A stretch of 64,000 nt of DNA. Origin: Bacillus sp. FJAT-28004. GTDB lineage: Bacteria; Bacillota; Bacilli; Paenibacillales; Paenibacillaceae. The translations under genes and the position numbers were made by a program. The notes below the pieces were generated by a model. The model had not been told where the DNA came from. It searched no databases and saw only the letters and a list, made by a program, of their open reading frames with translations. This document shows positions 43,445 through 51,128 of the stretch, in pieces. The stretch spans positions 1,318,319-1,382,318 of the forward strand of contig NZ_LGHP01000001.1 of assembly GCF_001280845.1 (NCBI RefSeq), written 5' to 3'. Within the stretch, counting starts at the first letter, position 1. Each line of letters begins with the position of its first letter.

Positions 43445-44104
43445 ATGAGCGGAAGTCAAACGAACAAGGATTCCTCAACAAAGACGCGAAGAGGAATCAT
43501 TGATATGCTAAAGCAGCAGGGAGGTATGGATGTTATGGCACTATCCTCTGAGTTTTTGCTATCTGGAATGGCTATTCGTCAGCATTTAAATGCTCTGAAA
43601 GAAGAAGGATTAGTGACTTATGAAGAGGAAGCCCGTCCTATGGGCCGGCCAGCAAAGCTGTGGAGATTAACGCCTGAAGCGGATCGGTTCTTTCCAAGCG
43701 GGTATTCGGAATTGTCAGTTAGTCTGCTTCGTTCAATGAAAGAGGCTTTCGGAACTGAGGGGCTGGACAAGCTGCTGGCTGTTCGGAATAAAAATATGCA
43801 AGAGCAATATCTTCAGCAACTCGGCGGGGAACCTAGCTTAAGCAGCAAACTGGAGAAACTAGCTGATATTCGCACAAAAGAAGGCTATATGGCTGAGATC
43901 AAGGATCAAGGGGATGGGGGCTTATTGTTTATTGAAAAGCATTGTCCGATCTGCGAAGCTGCAGCTGCCTGTGCCGGGTTATGTAAAAATGAGTTAAGTC
44001 TCTTTCAAACCGTTCTTGGGAGTAGTGTTCATATCGAACGAGTGGAACATATTTTGGCGGGCGGAAGAAACTGTGTCTACAAGGTTATGGAACAAAATAA
44101 TTAG
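43445..44104 (+). CDS. Winged-helix regulator with C-terminal cysteine cluster (COG2345/SufR-like)
   Basis: 219 residues. N-terminal winged helix (IIDMLKQQGGMDVMALSSEF, AIRQHLNALKEEGLV, MGRPAKLWRLT) and a C-terminal part with CPICEAAAACAGLCKNEL plus a late cysteine in AGGRNCVYKV. This four-to-five-cysteine pattern is like SufR, where it binds an iron-sulfur cluster; so it may sense redox or iron status. AGGAGGG precedes ATG. It is divergent from the MFS exporter gene and probably controls it. Whether a cluster is really bound cannot be told. Confidence 0.8.
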   Translation: MSGSQTNKDSSTKTRRGIIDMLKQQGGMDVMALSSEFLLSGMAIRQHLNALKEEGLVTYEEEARPMGRPAKLWRLTPEADRFFPSGYSELSVSLLRSMKEAFGTEGLDKLLAVRNKNMQEQYLQQLGGEPSLSSKLEKLADIRTKEGYMAEIKDQGDGGLLFIEKHCPICEAAAACAGLCKNELSLFQTVLGSSVHIERVEHILAGGRNCVYKVMEQNN

Positions 44105-44167
44105 CTTCAGAGTGAACCTTTGGAACATGTCCTCGATGGTATTTTATTAAACAAATTAGACATAATG

Positions 44168-44196
44168 AAGGCTGTCGAGAGTCTCTCGACAGCCTT
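44168..44196. terminator. Bidirectional terminator between convergent genes
   Basis: Perfect 13-base arms AAGGCTGTCGAGA and TCTCGACAGCCTT with a GTC loop, between the regulator and the minus-strand hydrolase. T-tracts are short on both sides. Confidence 0.65.
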
Positions 44197-44224
44197 ATCA
44201 CGTAATTAAGACGTGTTTTTCTAT

Positions 44225-44983
44225 TTAAAAAGTGATAGATTCACCATCATTGGGTACTAAAATATGTTTTGATAGTTCTTTTTCATCAAGGAATGTTTTT
44301 AGTTCACTTCTAGTTAATAAGCAGTGGTTGAGAGCCTCCATATGGGAAACGATAATCGTCGATTGCGGGGCTTCCAAATAGGTTTGATAGATGTCTTCTT
44401 TCGTCATAATGATAGGATCACCTTGAAGAAATTGTGCAGCGCCCCCATTTACAATGATTACTTCGGGATGATGCAGTCTAATGCTATCCTCGACATCATT
44501 GCACCATATTGTATCTCCTGCAAGATATAGTGTTTTTTCATCCGGATGGTTAAAGACAACTCCTGAAACCTCTCCCATCATCTTTCCAATTTCGCCAATG
44601 CCATGTTTTCCGTTTGTTCTAGTTAAGCTAATGCCATCAATACTCGAAATACGATCTATCGATTGTACATTTTGAAATCCTGCTTTTTTTATTACTGCGA
44701 CATCTTCTTCAGACTGTGCAATAATTCTAATAGCTTTAGGCAATACTTCGATCGCCGCGGCATCAAAATGATCAGGATGTAAATGGGTGACAATAACGAC
44801 ATCAGCATCAATAATTTCTTCGATTGGGATGGGGAGATCTACTGTCGGGTTAAATGTATCCTGATTCAAAGTATTTGGAAACGGTGGATAAGCTCCTTTT
44901 TTCGCTAAGAAGGGATCGATTAAAAAGGTTTTATTTGCATAATTTATAATCATTGTTGCGTTCCGTATTTGTCTAATATTCAT
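44225..44983 (-). CDS. Metallo-beta-lactamase-fold hydrolase (UlaG-like)
   Basis: 252 residues. The metal motif is THLHPDHFD, with further ligands in LAGDTIWCND and VSHMEALNHC; the start MNIRQIRNATMIINYANKTF (target of strand pairing, LIDPFLAKKG) is typical of the beta-lactamase-like group related to L-ascorbate-6-phosphate lactonase. Substrate unknown. AAGGAGG precedes the ATG at 44983. It is divergent from an Lrp-type gene, which probably regulates it. Confidence 0.85.
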   Translation of the reverse strand: MNIRQIRNATMIINYANKTFLIDPFLAKKGAYPPFPNTLNQDTFNPTVDLPIPIEEIIDADVVIVTHLHPDHFDAAAIEVLPKAIRIIAQSEEDVAVIKKAGFQNVQSIDRISSIDGISLTRTNGKHGIGEIGKMMGEVSGVVFNHPDEKTLYLAGDTIWCNDVEDSIRLHHPEVIIVNGGAAQFLQGDPIIMTKEDIYQTYLEAPQSTIIVSHMEALNHCLLTRSELKTFLDEKELSKHILVPNDGESITF

Positions 44984-45054
44984 TTTGTTTTCCTCCTTAA
45001 ATAATCTACATTTATAGGATAATATTTAAGGAAGACTGCTGTACATAAATAAAA

Positions 45055-45079
45055 TCAAGTGTTTACAAATATAACTTGA
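45055..45079. promoter_or_regulatory. TCAAGT-N13-ACTTGA inverted repeat
   Basis: Six-base arms at 45055-45060 and 45074-45079 in the gap between the hydrolase and the Lrp-type gene, just before the latter's start. A candidate autoregulatory site. Confidence 0.35.
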
Positions 45080-45100
45080 ATAATGAAAGAGGTTGTTATT

Positions 45101-45511
45101 TTGTTAGATCATACGGATAAAAGAATTGTGGAAGAGCTATTAATGAATGGTCGTATCACAATGAAACAATTAGGTGAGAAAGTTCATTTGACCGGTCAGG
45201 CAACTGCATCAAGAGTGATTAAATTAGAAGAACAAGGTGTAATAGAAGGATATACCATTAATCTAAATCAACATAAAGCAGGATATGCGATCCACTCATT
45301 TATAAATATTTATACAAAAGGTACCGAACACAAGCCCTATTTGACCTTTATCGAAAAACAGCAGCCATTCATTATGAACAATTATAAAATTAGCGGGGAT
45401 GGTTGTTATCTTCTAGAGTGCAAATTTCCATCCAACCTTGAATTAGACCTATTTTTAACCGAATTAAACAATCATGTTAATTATAAGTTGTCTATTGTAA
45501 TTAGTAAGTAG
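45101..45511 (+). CDS. Lrp/AsnC-family transcriptional regulator
   Basis: 136 residues. Helix-turn-helix DKRIVEELLMNGRITMKQLGEKVHLTGQATASRVIKLEEQGVIEGY followed by a RAM-type sensor domain (HSFINIYTKG, DGCYLLECKF). TTG 45101 is chosen: AAAGAGG lies 8 bases before it, and the protein then starts MLDHTDKRIV as family members do; ATG 45083 overlaps that ribosome site. It is divergent from the metallo-beta-lactamase-fold gene. Confidence 0.85.
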   Translation: MLDHTDKRIVEELLMNGRITMKQLGEKVHLTGQATASRVIKLEEQGVIEGYTINLNQHKAGYAIHSFINIYTKGTEHKPYLTFIEKQQPFIMNNYKISGDGCYLLECKFPSNLELDLFLTELNNHVNYKLSIVISK

Positions 45512-45523
45512 ACCGGTGCACTG

Positions 45524-45571
45524 AAAAAGTCCACATTTTTCTGCTTGAGCAGAGAAATAGGGACTTTTTTT
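45524..45571 (+). terminator. Terminator after the Lrp-type gene
   Basis: AAAAAGTCC (45524-45532) pairs with GGACTTTTTT (45561-45570), with an inner TTTCTGCT/AGCAGAGAAA stem. Confidence 0.75.
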
Positions 45572-45686
45572 GATTATATACCTTTCAAGAGCATAAGATT
45601 TCAATTGCGGATCAATCTTTGTTTAAATTCAGTTTACAAATGTGCGTTACCATCACTTTATTAACCGTTATATAGGAGGAATTGCA

Positions 45687-46718
45687 ATGGTTCATGTAAA
45701 CAAGAAGAAAATAGAGCCAATCCATGGTGATTGGGCTGTTGAAGCGAACGGACTCGTAAAATCGTTTGGCGGAAATCGTGCGGTGGATGGCGTTAATTTG
45801 AATGTACGCGTCGGTTCTATTTACGGCGTGCTTGGTCCCAATGGAGCAGGCAAGACCACAACGATTAGTATGCTCGCAACCTTACTGCGTCCGGACGCAG
45901 GCTCGGCGCGAATCTTCGGGCACGATGTGGTAAAGGAGTCGCAGATTGTCCGTCAATTAATCGGAGTGACCGGCCAGTACGCATCCGTCGACGAGTCACT
46001 TAGCGCTACTGAAAACCTGATCATCTTCTCTCGGCTGCTAGGGCTGGGAAGAGTAGAGGCGAGGCGTAAAGCTGAGGAGCTGCTTGAGGAATTTGGTTTG
46101 ACAGAGGCAGCGAAGCGGCCGTTGAAAAACTTTTCCGGCGGCATGCGTCGCCGATTGGATTTGGCGGCGAGCCTTATTGCACAACCGCCGCTTATCTTCT
46201 TGGATGAGCCGACTACTGGACTTGATCCGCGTACGCGTGCACAGATGTGGGATACGATTCGCCGTCTGGTGAAGACGGGGTCAACTGTATTGCTAACGAC
46301 GCAGTATCTTGATGAGGCAGATCAACTGGCGGATAGGATCGCGGTTATCGATCGTGGCCGGGTTGTCGCAGAGGGTACTGTGGATGAATTGAAAGCGTCA
46401 GTGGGAACTTCGTCATTGCACTTGAGCGTCTTAAACCCGCTGGACATCGAGGAAGCCCGTCAAACCGTTGAAAAGGTGCTCAAAACCCAGTCAACTGTAT
46501 TATACGAAGCCGGAAAGATTACTGCGCCGATGGCGAATGCCGATCTGGTCACAGACCTGCTTATCGCTCTCCGAGAGCGGGGTATTCACTTGGCAGAAAT
46601 GAGTGTGCAGAAACCGACCCTAGATGAGGTGTTTTTAACCATCACAGGCCATGGTGTTAAAGAGGAAGCTTCACTCTCGTCCGATGTATCTAATAAAGCG
46701 GAGGCGGTAAACGTATGA
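45687..46718 (+). CDS. ABC transporter ATP-binding protein, DrrA family
   Basis: 343 residues. Walker A GPNGAGKTT, signature FSGGMRRRLDLA, Walker B PPLIFLDEPTTGLD, H-loop region LLTTQYLDEADQLADRIAV; the ~100-residue C-terminal extension ending SVQKPTLDEVFLTITGHG is typical of DrrA-type drug exporter subunits. AGGAGG precedes ATG 45687. The 3' end overlaps the permease start by 4 bases, so the two are co-translated. Substrate is probably a hydrophobic antibiotic; none is identifiable. Confidence 0.93.
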   Translation: MVHVNKKKIEPIHGDWAVEANGLVKSFGGNRAVDGVNLNVRVGSIYGVLGPNGAGKTTTISMLATLLRPDAGSARIFGHDVVKESQIVRQLIGVTGQYASVDESLSATENLIIFSRLLGLGRVEARRKAEELLEEFGLTEAAKRPLKNFSGGMRRRLDLAASLIAQPPLIFLDEPTTGLDPRTRAQMWDTIRRLVKTGSTVLLTTQYLDEADQLADRIAVIDRGRVVAEGTVDELKASVGTSSLHLSVLNPLDIEEARQTVEKVLKTQSTVLYEAGKITAPMANADLVTDLLIALRERGIHLAEMSVQKPTLDEVFLTITGHGVKEEASLSSDVSNKAEAVNV

Positions 46719-47530
46719 AAAGCGCTATAATTAAATCGGGATTTGATCGTGAGCTGAAAAATCATACGAGCTTCGGTCAGACGGTACGCAATTCATTGAC
46801 CATGGCCTATCGAGGCCTGCTTAAGATTCGGCGCACACCTGAGCAATTGTTTGATGTGACACTCCAACCTATCATCTTTACCTTAATGTTTACCTACATT
46901 TTTGGCGGTGCCATCTCCGGTGACGTATTAAGTTATTTACCGGTCATCATTCCTGGAATCCTAGTACAAACGGTGATCACGACCTCAGTCGTTACAGGCG
47001 TTCAATTGCGTGAGGACATGGACAAAGGTGTGTTTGATCGATTCAAGTCACTGCCTATCTCACGGATAGCACCGCTCGCTGGAGCTTTGCTCGCAGACAC
47101 CGTTCGGTATACCATTGCAACTGTGCTTACTTTAACTATGGGATATATCATGGGCTATCGTCCTGATGGAGGACTGGATCATGTCGCCATCGCTGCACTT
47201 CTTGTCATCTTCTGCTCTTGGTCTATTAGCTGGATCTTCGCCTTCTTCGGTGTCATTGCCCGTACTGCCTCAAGTGTACAGGGGATATCGATGCTAGTGC
47301 TGTTTCCGCTGACGTTTCTTTCTAATGCCTTTGTTCCGGTCGATACGATGCCTAACTGGCTCCAGTGGTTTGTTAACATCAATCCGGTATCGCATCTCGT
47401 CAGTGCCGTCCGAGATCTGACCAACTCTGGCACAGTAGGTTGGGATCTTGCTATCTCTCTGATCGGATCTGTTGTCATCGTAGCGATCTTTGCTCCCATC
47501 ACGGTCCGTGCCTATATGCGCCGGACATAG
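46715..47530 (+). CDS. ABC-2 type permease, DrrB family
   Basis: 271 residues, six membrane helices. SLTMAYRGLLKIRRTPEQLFDVTLQPIIFTLMFTYIFGG at the start and SNAFVPVDTMPNWLQWFVNINPVSHLV near the end are typical of DrrB daunorubicin-resistance-type permeases. Starts inside the DrrA-type stop (ATGA overlap). Forms the exporter with the upstream ATPase. Confidence 0.93.
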   Translation: MKSAIIKSGFDRELKNHTSFGQTVRNSLTMAYRGLLKIRRTPEQLFDVTLQPIIFTLMFTYIFGGAISGDVLSYLPVIIPGILVQTVITTSVVTGVQLREDMDKGVFDRFKSLPISRIAPLAGALLADTVRYTIATVLTLTMGYIMGYRPDGGLDHVAIAALLVIFCSWSISWIFAFFGVIARTASSVQGISMLVLFPLTFLSNAFVPVDTMPNWLQWFVNINPVSHLVSAVRDLTNSGTVGWDLAISLIGSVVIVAIFAPITVRAYMRRT

Positions 47531-47653
47531 CTTAGAAGCGTTGAGTACAGGGGGGTCCTGCTGGGCCCCACCAATGTCTTAAACTAAGACGGCAGAGATG
47601 ATACATTTAAATGATGTAAAGAAATAGCTATTTTGAAAGGCAGGGTGACATGA

Positions 47654-48394
47654 TTGAAATATGGGAAAATAATCGGTGAAGGCAATACAGCAACTGTATA
47701 TGAATGGGAAGAAGGTACAGTGCTTAAGCTTTTCGCTCAGGGCTATCCAAAAAATGCAGTAGAAAAAGAGTTGCAAAACGCAAAGGCAATTAATGATATG
47801 AACTTCGCAAAACCAAAGGCATATGAAATGATTAGTTGTGAAGAGCGAATGGGTATTATATATGACAGAGTGGAGGGTGAATCACTGTTGGATTGGGTTT
47901 TAAAAACAGGTGATCTCCAGGGATGTGCAGAACATATGTCAAAGCTGCATAAGTCGATCCTTCAGAACAGAGTTAGCAATGTACCAGACTACAAACAATT
48001 TTTAAAATACCATATATTAAACGCGCCAACGGCTAATGTAATGGAACAAGAGGGCGTATTAGAAATCCTATATAAATTAAAAGATGGAGATACACTTTGT
48101 CATGGTGATTTTCATCCGGGTAATATATTACTATCCAATGGTCAGACAAAGGTTATAGATTTTATGAATGTGTGCCATGGAGATTTTTTGTATGATGTTG
48201 CAAGAACTGTATTTTTGGTGGAGTATACACCAGTTCTGGCAGATACAGCTGATAAAGAAATGGTCATGGGATTAAAAAGAACACTGGCAGATTTATATCT
48301 TATCGAAATGAATGTTACCCGAGAAATGATTGTAGATTATCTATCGGTGATTATTGCGGCTAGAGTGGGGGAATGCCCTAACGAATCCCGCTAG
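47654..48394 (+). CDS. Aminoglycoside-phosphotransferase-fold kinase
   Basis: 246 residues. Protein-kinase-like fold: GEGNTATVYEWEEGTVLKLF (nucleotide loop and Lys), catalytic loop LCHGDFHPGNIL and metal site VIDFMNVCHGD. Such proteins phosphorylate small molecules, sometimes aminoglycosides, but most of this subgroup have unknown substrates. Start TTG 47654 (CAGGGTGA upstream) gives MKYGKIIGEGN; no better ATG is in frame. It ends 28 bases before the convergent flavodoxin gene. I would not call it a resistance gene. Confidence 0.78.
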   Translation: MKYGKIIGEGNTATVYEWEEGTVLKLFAQGYPKNAVEKELQNAKAINDMNFAKPKAYEMISCEERMGIIYDRVEGESLLDWVLKTGDLQGCAEHMSKLHKSILQNRVSNVPDYKQFLKYHILNAPTANVMEQEGVLEILYKLKDGDTLCHGDFHPGNILLSNGQTKVIDFMNVCHGDFLYDVARTVFLVEYTPVLADTADKEMVMGLKRTLADLYLIEMNVTREMIVDYLSVIIAARVGECPNESR

Positions 48395-48422
48395 AAAGTT
48401 TTTTAACTGCATTTTGATTCAT

Positions 48423-48866
48423 TTAATTCGTTAATTGTTTAAACTTTTCAGAAAAAGCTTTTATTTTTTCCACGAAAATTCCTTTTAGTTGATCAGCATC
48501 TTTTTCTGGTGCAGCATAAGCCTTATACCCGCCAAATGACTCCATACAAATAGCTGCTTTTTTTAAATCTTCAGAAAAATTTTGATCTATTATTTCTTCT
48601 GTTTTCTTAGGTTTTTCGTTGCATATAAAGTAGCCCATACTTTTATTAAGCAATTCATTTTGATTTTTTTTGATAAAATCACGAATAGGTTTATATATTT
48701 TTCCGTCTCGTACTCCAGCGCCTAAAATAATGCGATCAAATTCCTCGATATTCGGCTTGTTTATTTCAATATTGCAAATGGTGCTATCAGAAAGCTCTTC
48801 TGATAATATTTTTGCACATTGCTCAGTTGCTCCTGATTTTGTAGCGTATAAAATGAGGATTGCCAT
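48423..48866 (-). CDS. Flavodoxin-domain protein (HemG-like)
   Basis: 147 residues. Phosphate-binding FMN loop LYATKSGATEQCA at the N-terminus, GAGVRDGKIYKPIRDF and the C-terminal GGYKAYAAP fit the flavodoxin_5/HemG-type group. It carries electrons via FMN; partner unknown. AAGGGTGAG precedes the ATG. Upstream (48944-48968) lies a perfect palindrome resembling the MhqR operator, suggesting induction by quinones or other electrophiles. Confidence 0.82.
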   Translation of the reverse strand: MAILILYATKSGATEQCAKILSEELSDSTICNIEINKPNIEEFDRIILGAGVRDGKIYKPIRDFIKKNQNELLNKSMGYFICNEKPKKTEEIIDQNFSEDLKKAAICMESFGGYKAYAAPEKDADQLKGIFVEKIKAFSEKFKQLTN

Positions 48867-48943
48867 GATTTCTCACCCTTTGTATTAAAGATTTTAAGAG
48901 AATGAGTTTGGATATTTGTGGTTATCAAAGATTCTCTCATATC

Positions 48944-48968
48944 AAGTATCTCGATTAACGAGATACTT
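48944..48968. promoter_or_regulatory. MhqR/MarR-like operator upstream of the flavodoxin gene
   Basis: Perfect 10-base arms AAGTATCTCG and CGAGATACTT separated by ATTAA. The core TATCTCG...CGAGATA matches the Bacillus subtilis MhqR box except for a spacer one base longer. It lies ~80-100 bases before the flavodoxin start on its transcript. The regulator gene is not in this window. Confidence 0.6.
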
Positions 48969-49019
48969 ACATCTTAAGAGGAGATTTAAACGTTGTCAAG
49001 TTTCCAATAGAATCAACAT

Positions 49020-49057
49020 ACAAAAAGACAGCCTCCTATTGGATGCTGTCTTTTTGT
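49020..49057 (-). terminator. Terminator of the DUF3817-MFS gene
   Basis: Perfect 13-base arms ACAAAAAGACAGC and GCTGTCTTTTTGT; on the minus strand the T-rich side follows the stem just after the MFS stop. Confidence 0.8.
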
Positions 49058-49066
49058 AGCAGTGAA

Positions 49067-50527
49067 CTAGTGATTCAAAGCATGCTCTTTTTGTTTGTTA
49101 AAGGTGACGAATACTGCAAATAGCAGCAGGATGATTCCGGTGAATATAAACCCCTCGATAATGTTGAAAGGAAGCCAACCCAGAACAGATGAGCCTGCAA
49201 CAACACCTAGAGAGAAGAAGGCGTAGAAGTAACCATAAGCTTTACCGCGAAGTTCTGCCGGCGTAGCTCTAATGAGCATCGTATTGATCGAAGGGAACAA
49301 GAAGGCAAAGCCGACTCCATATAGTCCTAACACAAAATAAAGTGACAATGTCGTCGATGATTGGCTAATAAACAGCTGACTTAATCCCATTAAACCCATA
49401 CCTAATGCCATCGTTCTTGAAGGGGAAACGCGATCAAAAATTCGATTTGTAGGAAGTACAAATATGAGAACGGCAATGATCCCGAAAGTGCTCATTAATG
49501 TGCCGCTTAATTTCGAATCATATCCAAGCGTTTGAACATGCAAGGGCAACAAATAAGCGATTACGCCTTGTGAGAACATTAAGAAAAAGGCACCGCCATA
49601 AGCTTTTACAACACCTGCATTGAAGAACGAGCCTGCAGCTTGTACGACCGTTTTGTCCTGTTCTTTCTTCACTGGCTTGTACTTGCTTAGAAAAATAGCT
49701 GACAGGATGGCGAGTGAAAAACCTAATATAGCTACACAAGTAAAGACGAATGGTACAGAAGTTTTGCTTGCCATTATTCCGCTAAAAGCAGGGCCGATAA
49801 TGGCGGCTAGTCCAACAAATGTACCGGTGAAGGCAACTTTTTTCCCTTGCTGATCATTTAATGTTGTATTCGCAGAGAATGTAAACGCAGCTGGAACAAT
49901 TAATCCGGCCACAAAACCATGTATGATTCGAACGACTATCAATACTGAAGGCGAGTCAACGAAATGATAAAGCAGCAGGGCGCTGCTTGTTAAAAGCAAT
50001 CCAATCATTAATATTTTGAACGGTCCGATCTTATCCGTCATAATACCAGACAAAATGTTGCCGAACGTATTAGTTAATGAATAAAGCCCAACGACAATAC
50101 CTACAATAAACGAACTGGCGCCGACGGAAGTCGCAAATGTACTCATGACCGGCAGCTGTGCGAATAAATCAATAAAAGAAAAGAATACGATACTGTACAC
50201 TAACAGGGCATAGTTAAAAGGTTTTACAGTAAATTGGGTTTGTACCTTCTTCAGTTTCCAGTCGAGCAAAAAGTTGCCCAATGGTATAAAAGCTACGATT
50301 ACTGCTGCAGCAGGCCAAAGCAGGCTCCACTTCACTCGAATTGCAGCATAAAGTATAGTTAATGCATATACACTGAAAATCCCCCCGTGAATACTTCCCA
50401 TAATCGTCACGGCTTGTTCTAACCCCCAAATATACTTCAAGGGCATAGCGATACCTAGTAATAATAGCAATGAAATACCATCTAGAAAACCAGTAATACG
50501 TAAAATATAAATTGGATGTCCCCGCAC
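49067..50527 (-). CDS. MFS transporter with fused N-terminal DUF3817 membrane domain
   Basis: 486 residues. The first ~95 residues (ILRITGFLDGISLLLLLGIA, MPLKYIWG, GSIHGGIFSVYALTILYA, PLGNFLLDWKLKK) match the small three-helix DUF3817 membrane protein, normally a separate gene. From ~residue 100 on it is a 12-helix MFS protein with motif A (GIMTDKIGPFK) and a second (LPTNRIFDRVSPSR). Start GTG 50527 has AGGAG 8 bases upstream. Function of DUF3817 is unknown; export of a small molecule is likely for the MFS part. Confidence 0.82.
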   Translation of the reverse strand: MRGHPIYILRITGFLDGISLLLLLGIAMPLKYIWGLEQAVTIMGSIHGGIFSVYALTILYAAIRVKWSLLWPAAAVIVAFIPLGNFLLDWKLKKVQTQFTVKPFNYALLVYSIVFFSFIDLFAQLPVMSTFATSVGASSFIVGIVVGLYSLTNTFGNILSGIMTDKIGPFKILMIGLLLTSSALLLYHFVDSPSVLIVVRIIHGFVAGLIVPAAFTFSANTTLNDQQGKKVAFTGTFVGLAAIIGPAFSGIMASKTSVPFVFTCVAILGFSLAILSAIFLSKYKPVKKEQDKTVVQAAGSFFNAGVVKAYGGAFFLMFSQGVIAYLLPLHVQTLGYDSKLSGTLMSTFGIIAVLIFVLPTNRIFDRVSPSRTMALGMGLMGLSQLFISQSSTTLSLYFVLGLYGVGFAFLFPSINTMLIRATPAELRGKAYGYFYAFFSLGVVAGSSVLGWLPFNIIEGFIFTGIILLLFAVFVTFNKQKEHALNH

Positions 50528-50654
50528 TTGTTATGCTCCTAATCTGTATTGAACTGCTCATTCTATTCTAACATTTTATTAGCCGATAAAAATAGGACGA
50601 GGCGGGAGGGAAAGTGAAGGTTCAGCAACAAATATCAAAACAAGTGTCATATAG

Positions 50655-50690
50655 AAGGCCAGAATTCATCGAATAGAGGTTCTGGCCTTT
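50655..50690 (+). terminator. Orphan terminator
   Basis: AAGGCCAGAA (50655-50664) pairs perfectly with TTCTGGCCTT (50680-50689), followed by TATTATT. No recognised plus-strand gene lies before it. Confidence 0.65.
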
Positions 50691-50724
50691 ATTATTAGTA
50701 ATTGGTACTACACCAGTAGATAGT

Positions 50725-50795
50725 TTCGTATTGACCATTAAGCTTATTTATTTTGAAGTCAACTTCAAAAATTGTGTGAGACAATTCAATACGAA
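50725..50795. repeat. Three-stem palindromic element
   Basis: Outer arms TTCGTATTGA (50725-50734) and TCAATACGAA (50786-50795) enclose two hairpins: TTTTGAAGT/ACTTCAAAA (50751-50770, perfect, CA loop) and AATTGT/ACAATT (50770-50786). The whole could fold as a three-way junction in RNA or single-stranded DNA. Confidence 0.6.
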
Positions 50796-51128
50796 GTCAA
50801 CCATCAATGAGCTAGTTTAAGATTAATCAAGGTGAACCGTACCACAAATAAGGGCAAGTTTTTTTTGGAGAATTCCTTGCGGCGTATGGGTTTGAATATA
50901 TGTGCGTAGGTCACATGCGAAGAAACAAGAGAAAGGTGCATCGGTTCATTTTTTGATTTGTAAAAAGGTGTATATGAAAGTAAACAGAAATCTATTTTCA
51001 AGCATAAAATTGCCTCATAGAATTAGTCGTAAAGAGGCCGTTTGGAGCTTGGATAAAATGGACACTCGGATCAAGACCATGTACCAGACTTGTTAAAATC
51101 ATTTAAACCTAAGAAATGGGGATGAAAG

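Larger units (their letters stand above)
50528..51128. other. Intergenic region with structured element
   Basis: About 600 bases. It holds an orphan terminator (50655-50690), a three-stem palindromic element (50725-50795) and the phrase GGTGAACCGTACC (50831-50843), which recurs near 61962. Short frames here lack coding character, except that a 20-codon frame at 50614 has a GGGAGG site and ends in the orphan terminator region. Confidence 0.5.

Noticed and set aside
47548-47570. G-rich hairpin between the DrrB-type and phosphotransferase genes as a terminator
   Set aside because: The stem is short (GGGG/CCCC core) and no T-tract follows, so I do not list it.
47654-48394. Antibiotic resistance gene call for the phosphotransferase
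   Set aside because: Only the general kinase fold is visible; the sequence does not match a known resistance subtype by eye, and many such proteins have other substrates.
50902-51096. 64-codon frame before the DUF4855 gene
   Set aside because: No ribosome site, no family features, and it runs into the leader of the secreted protein; probably chance.
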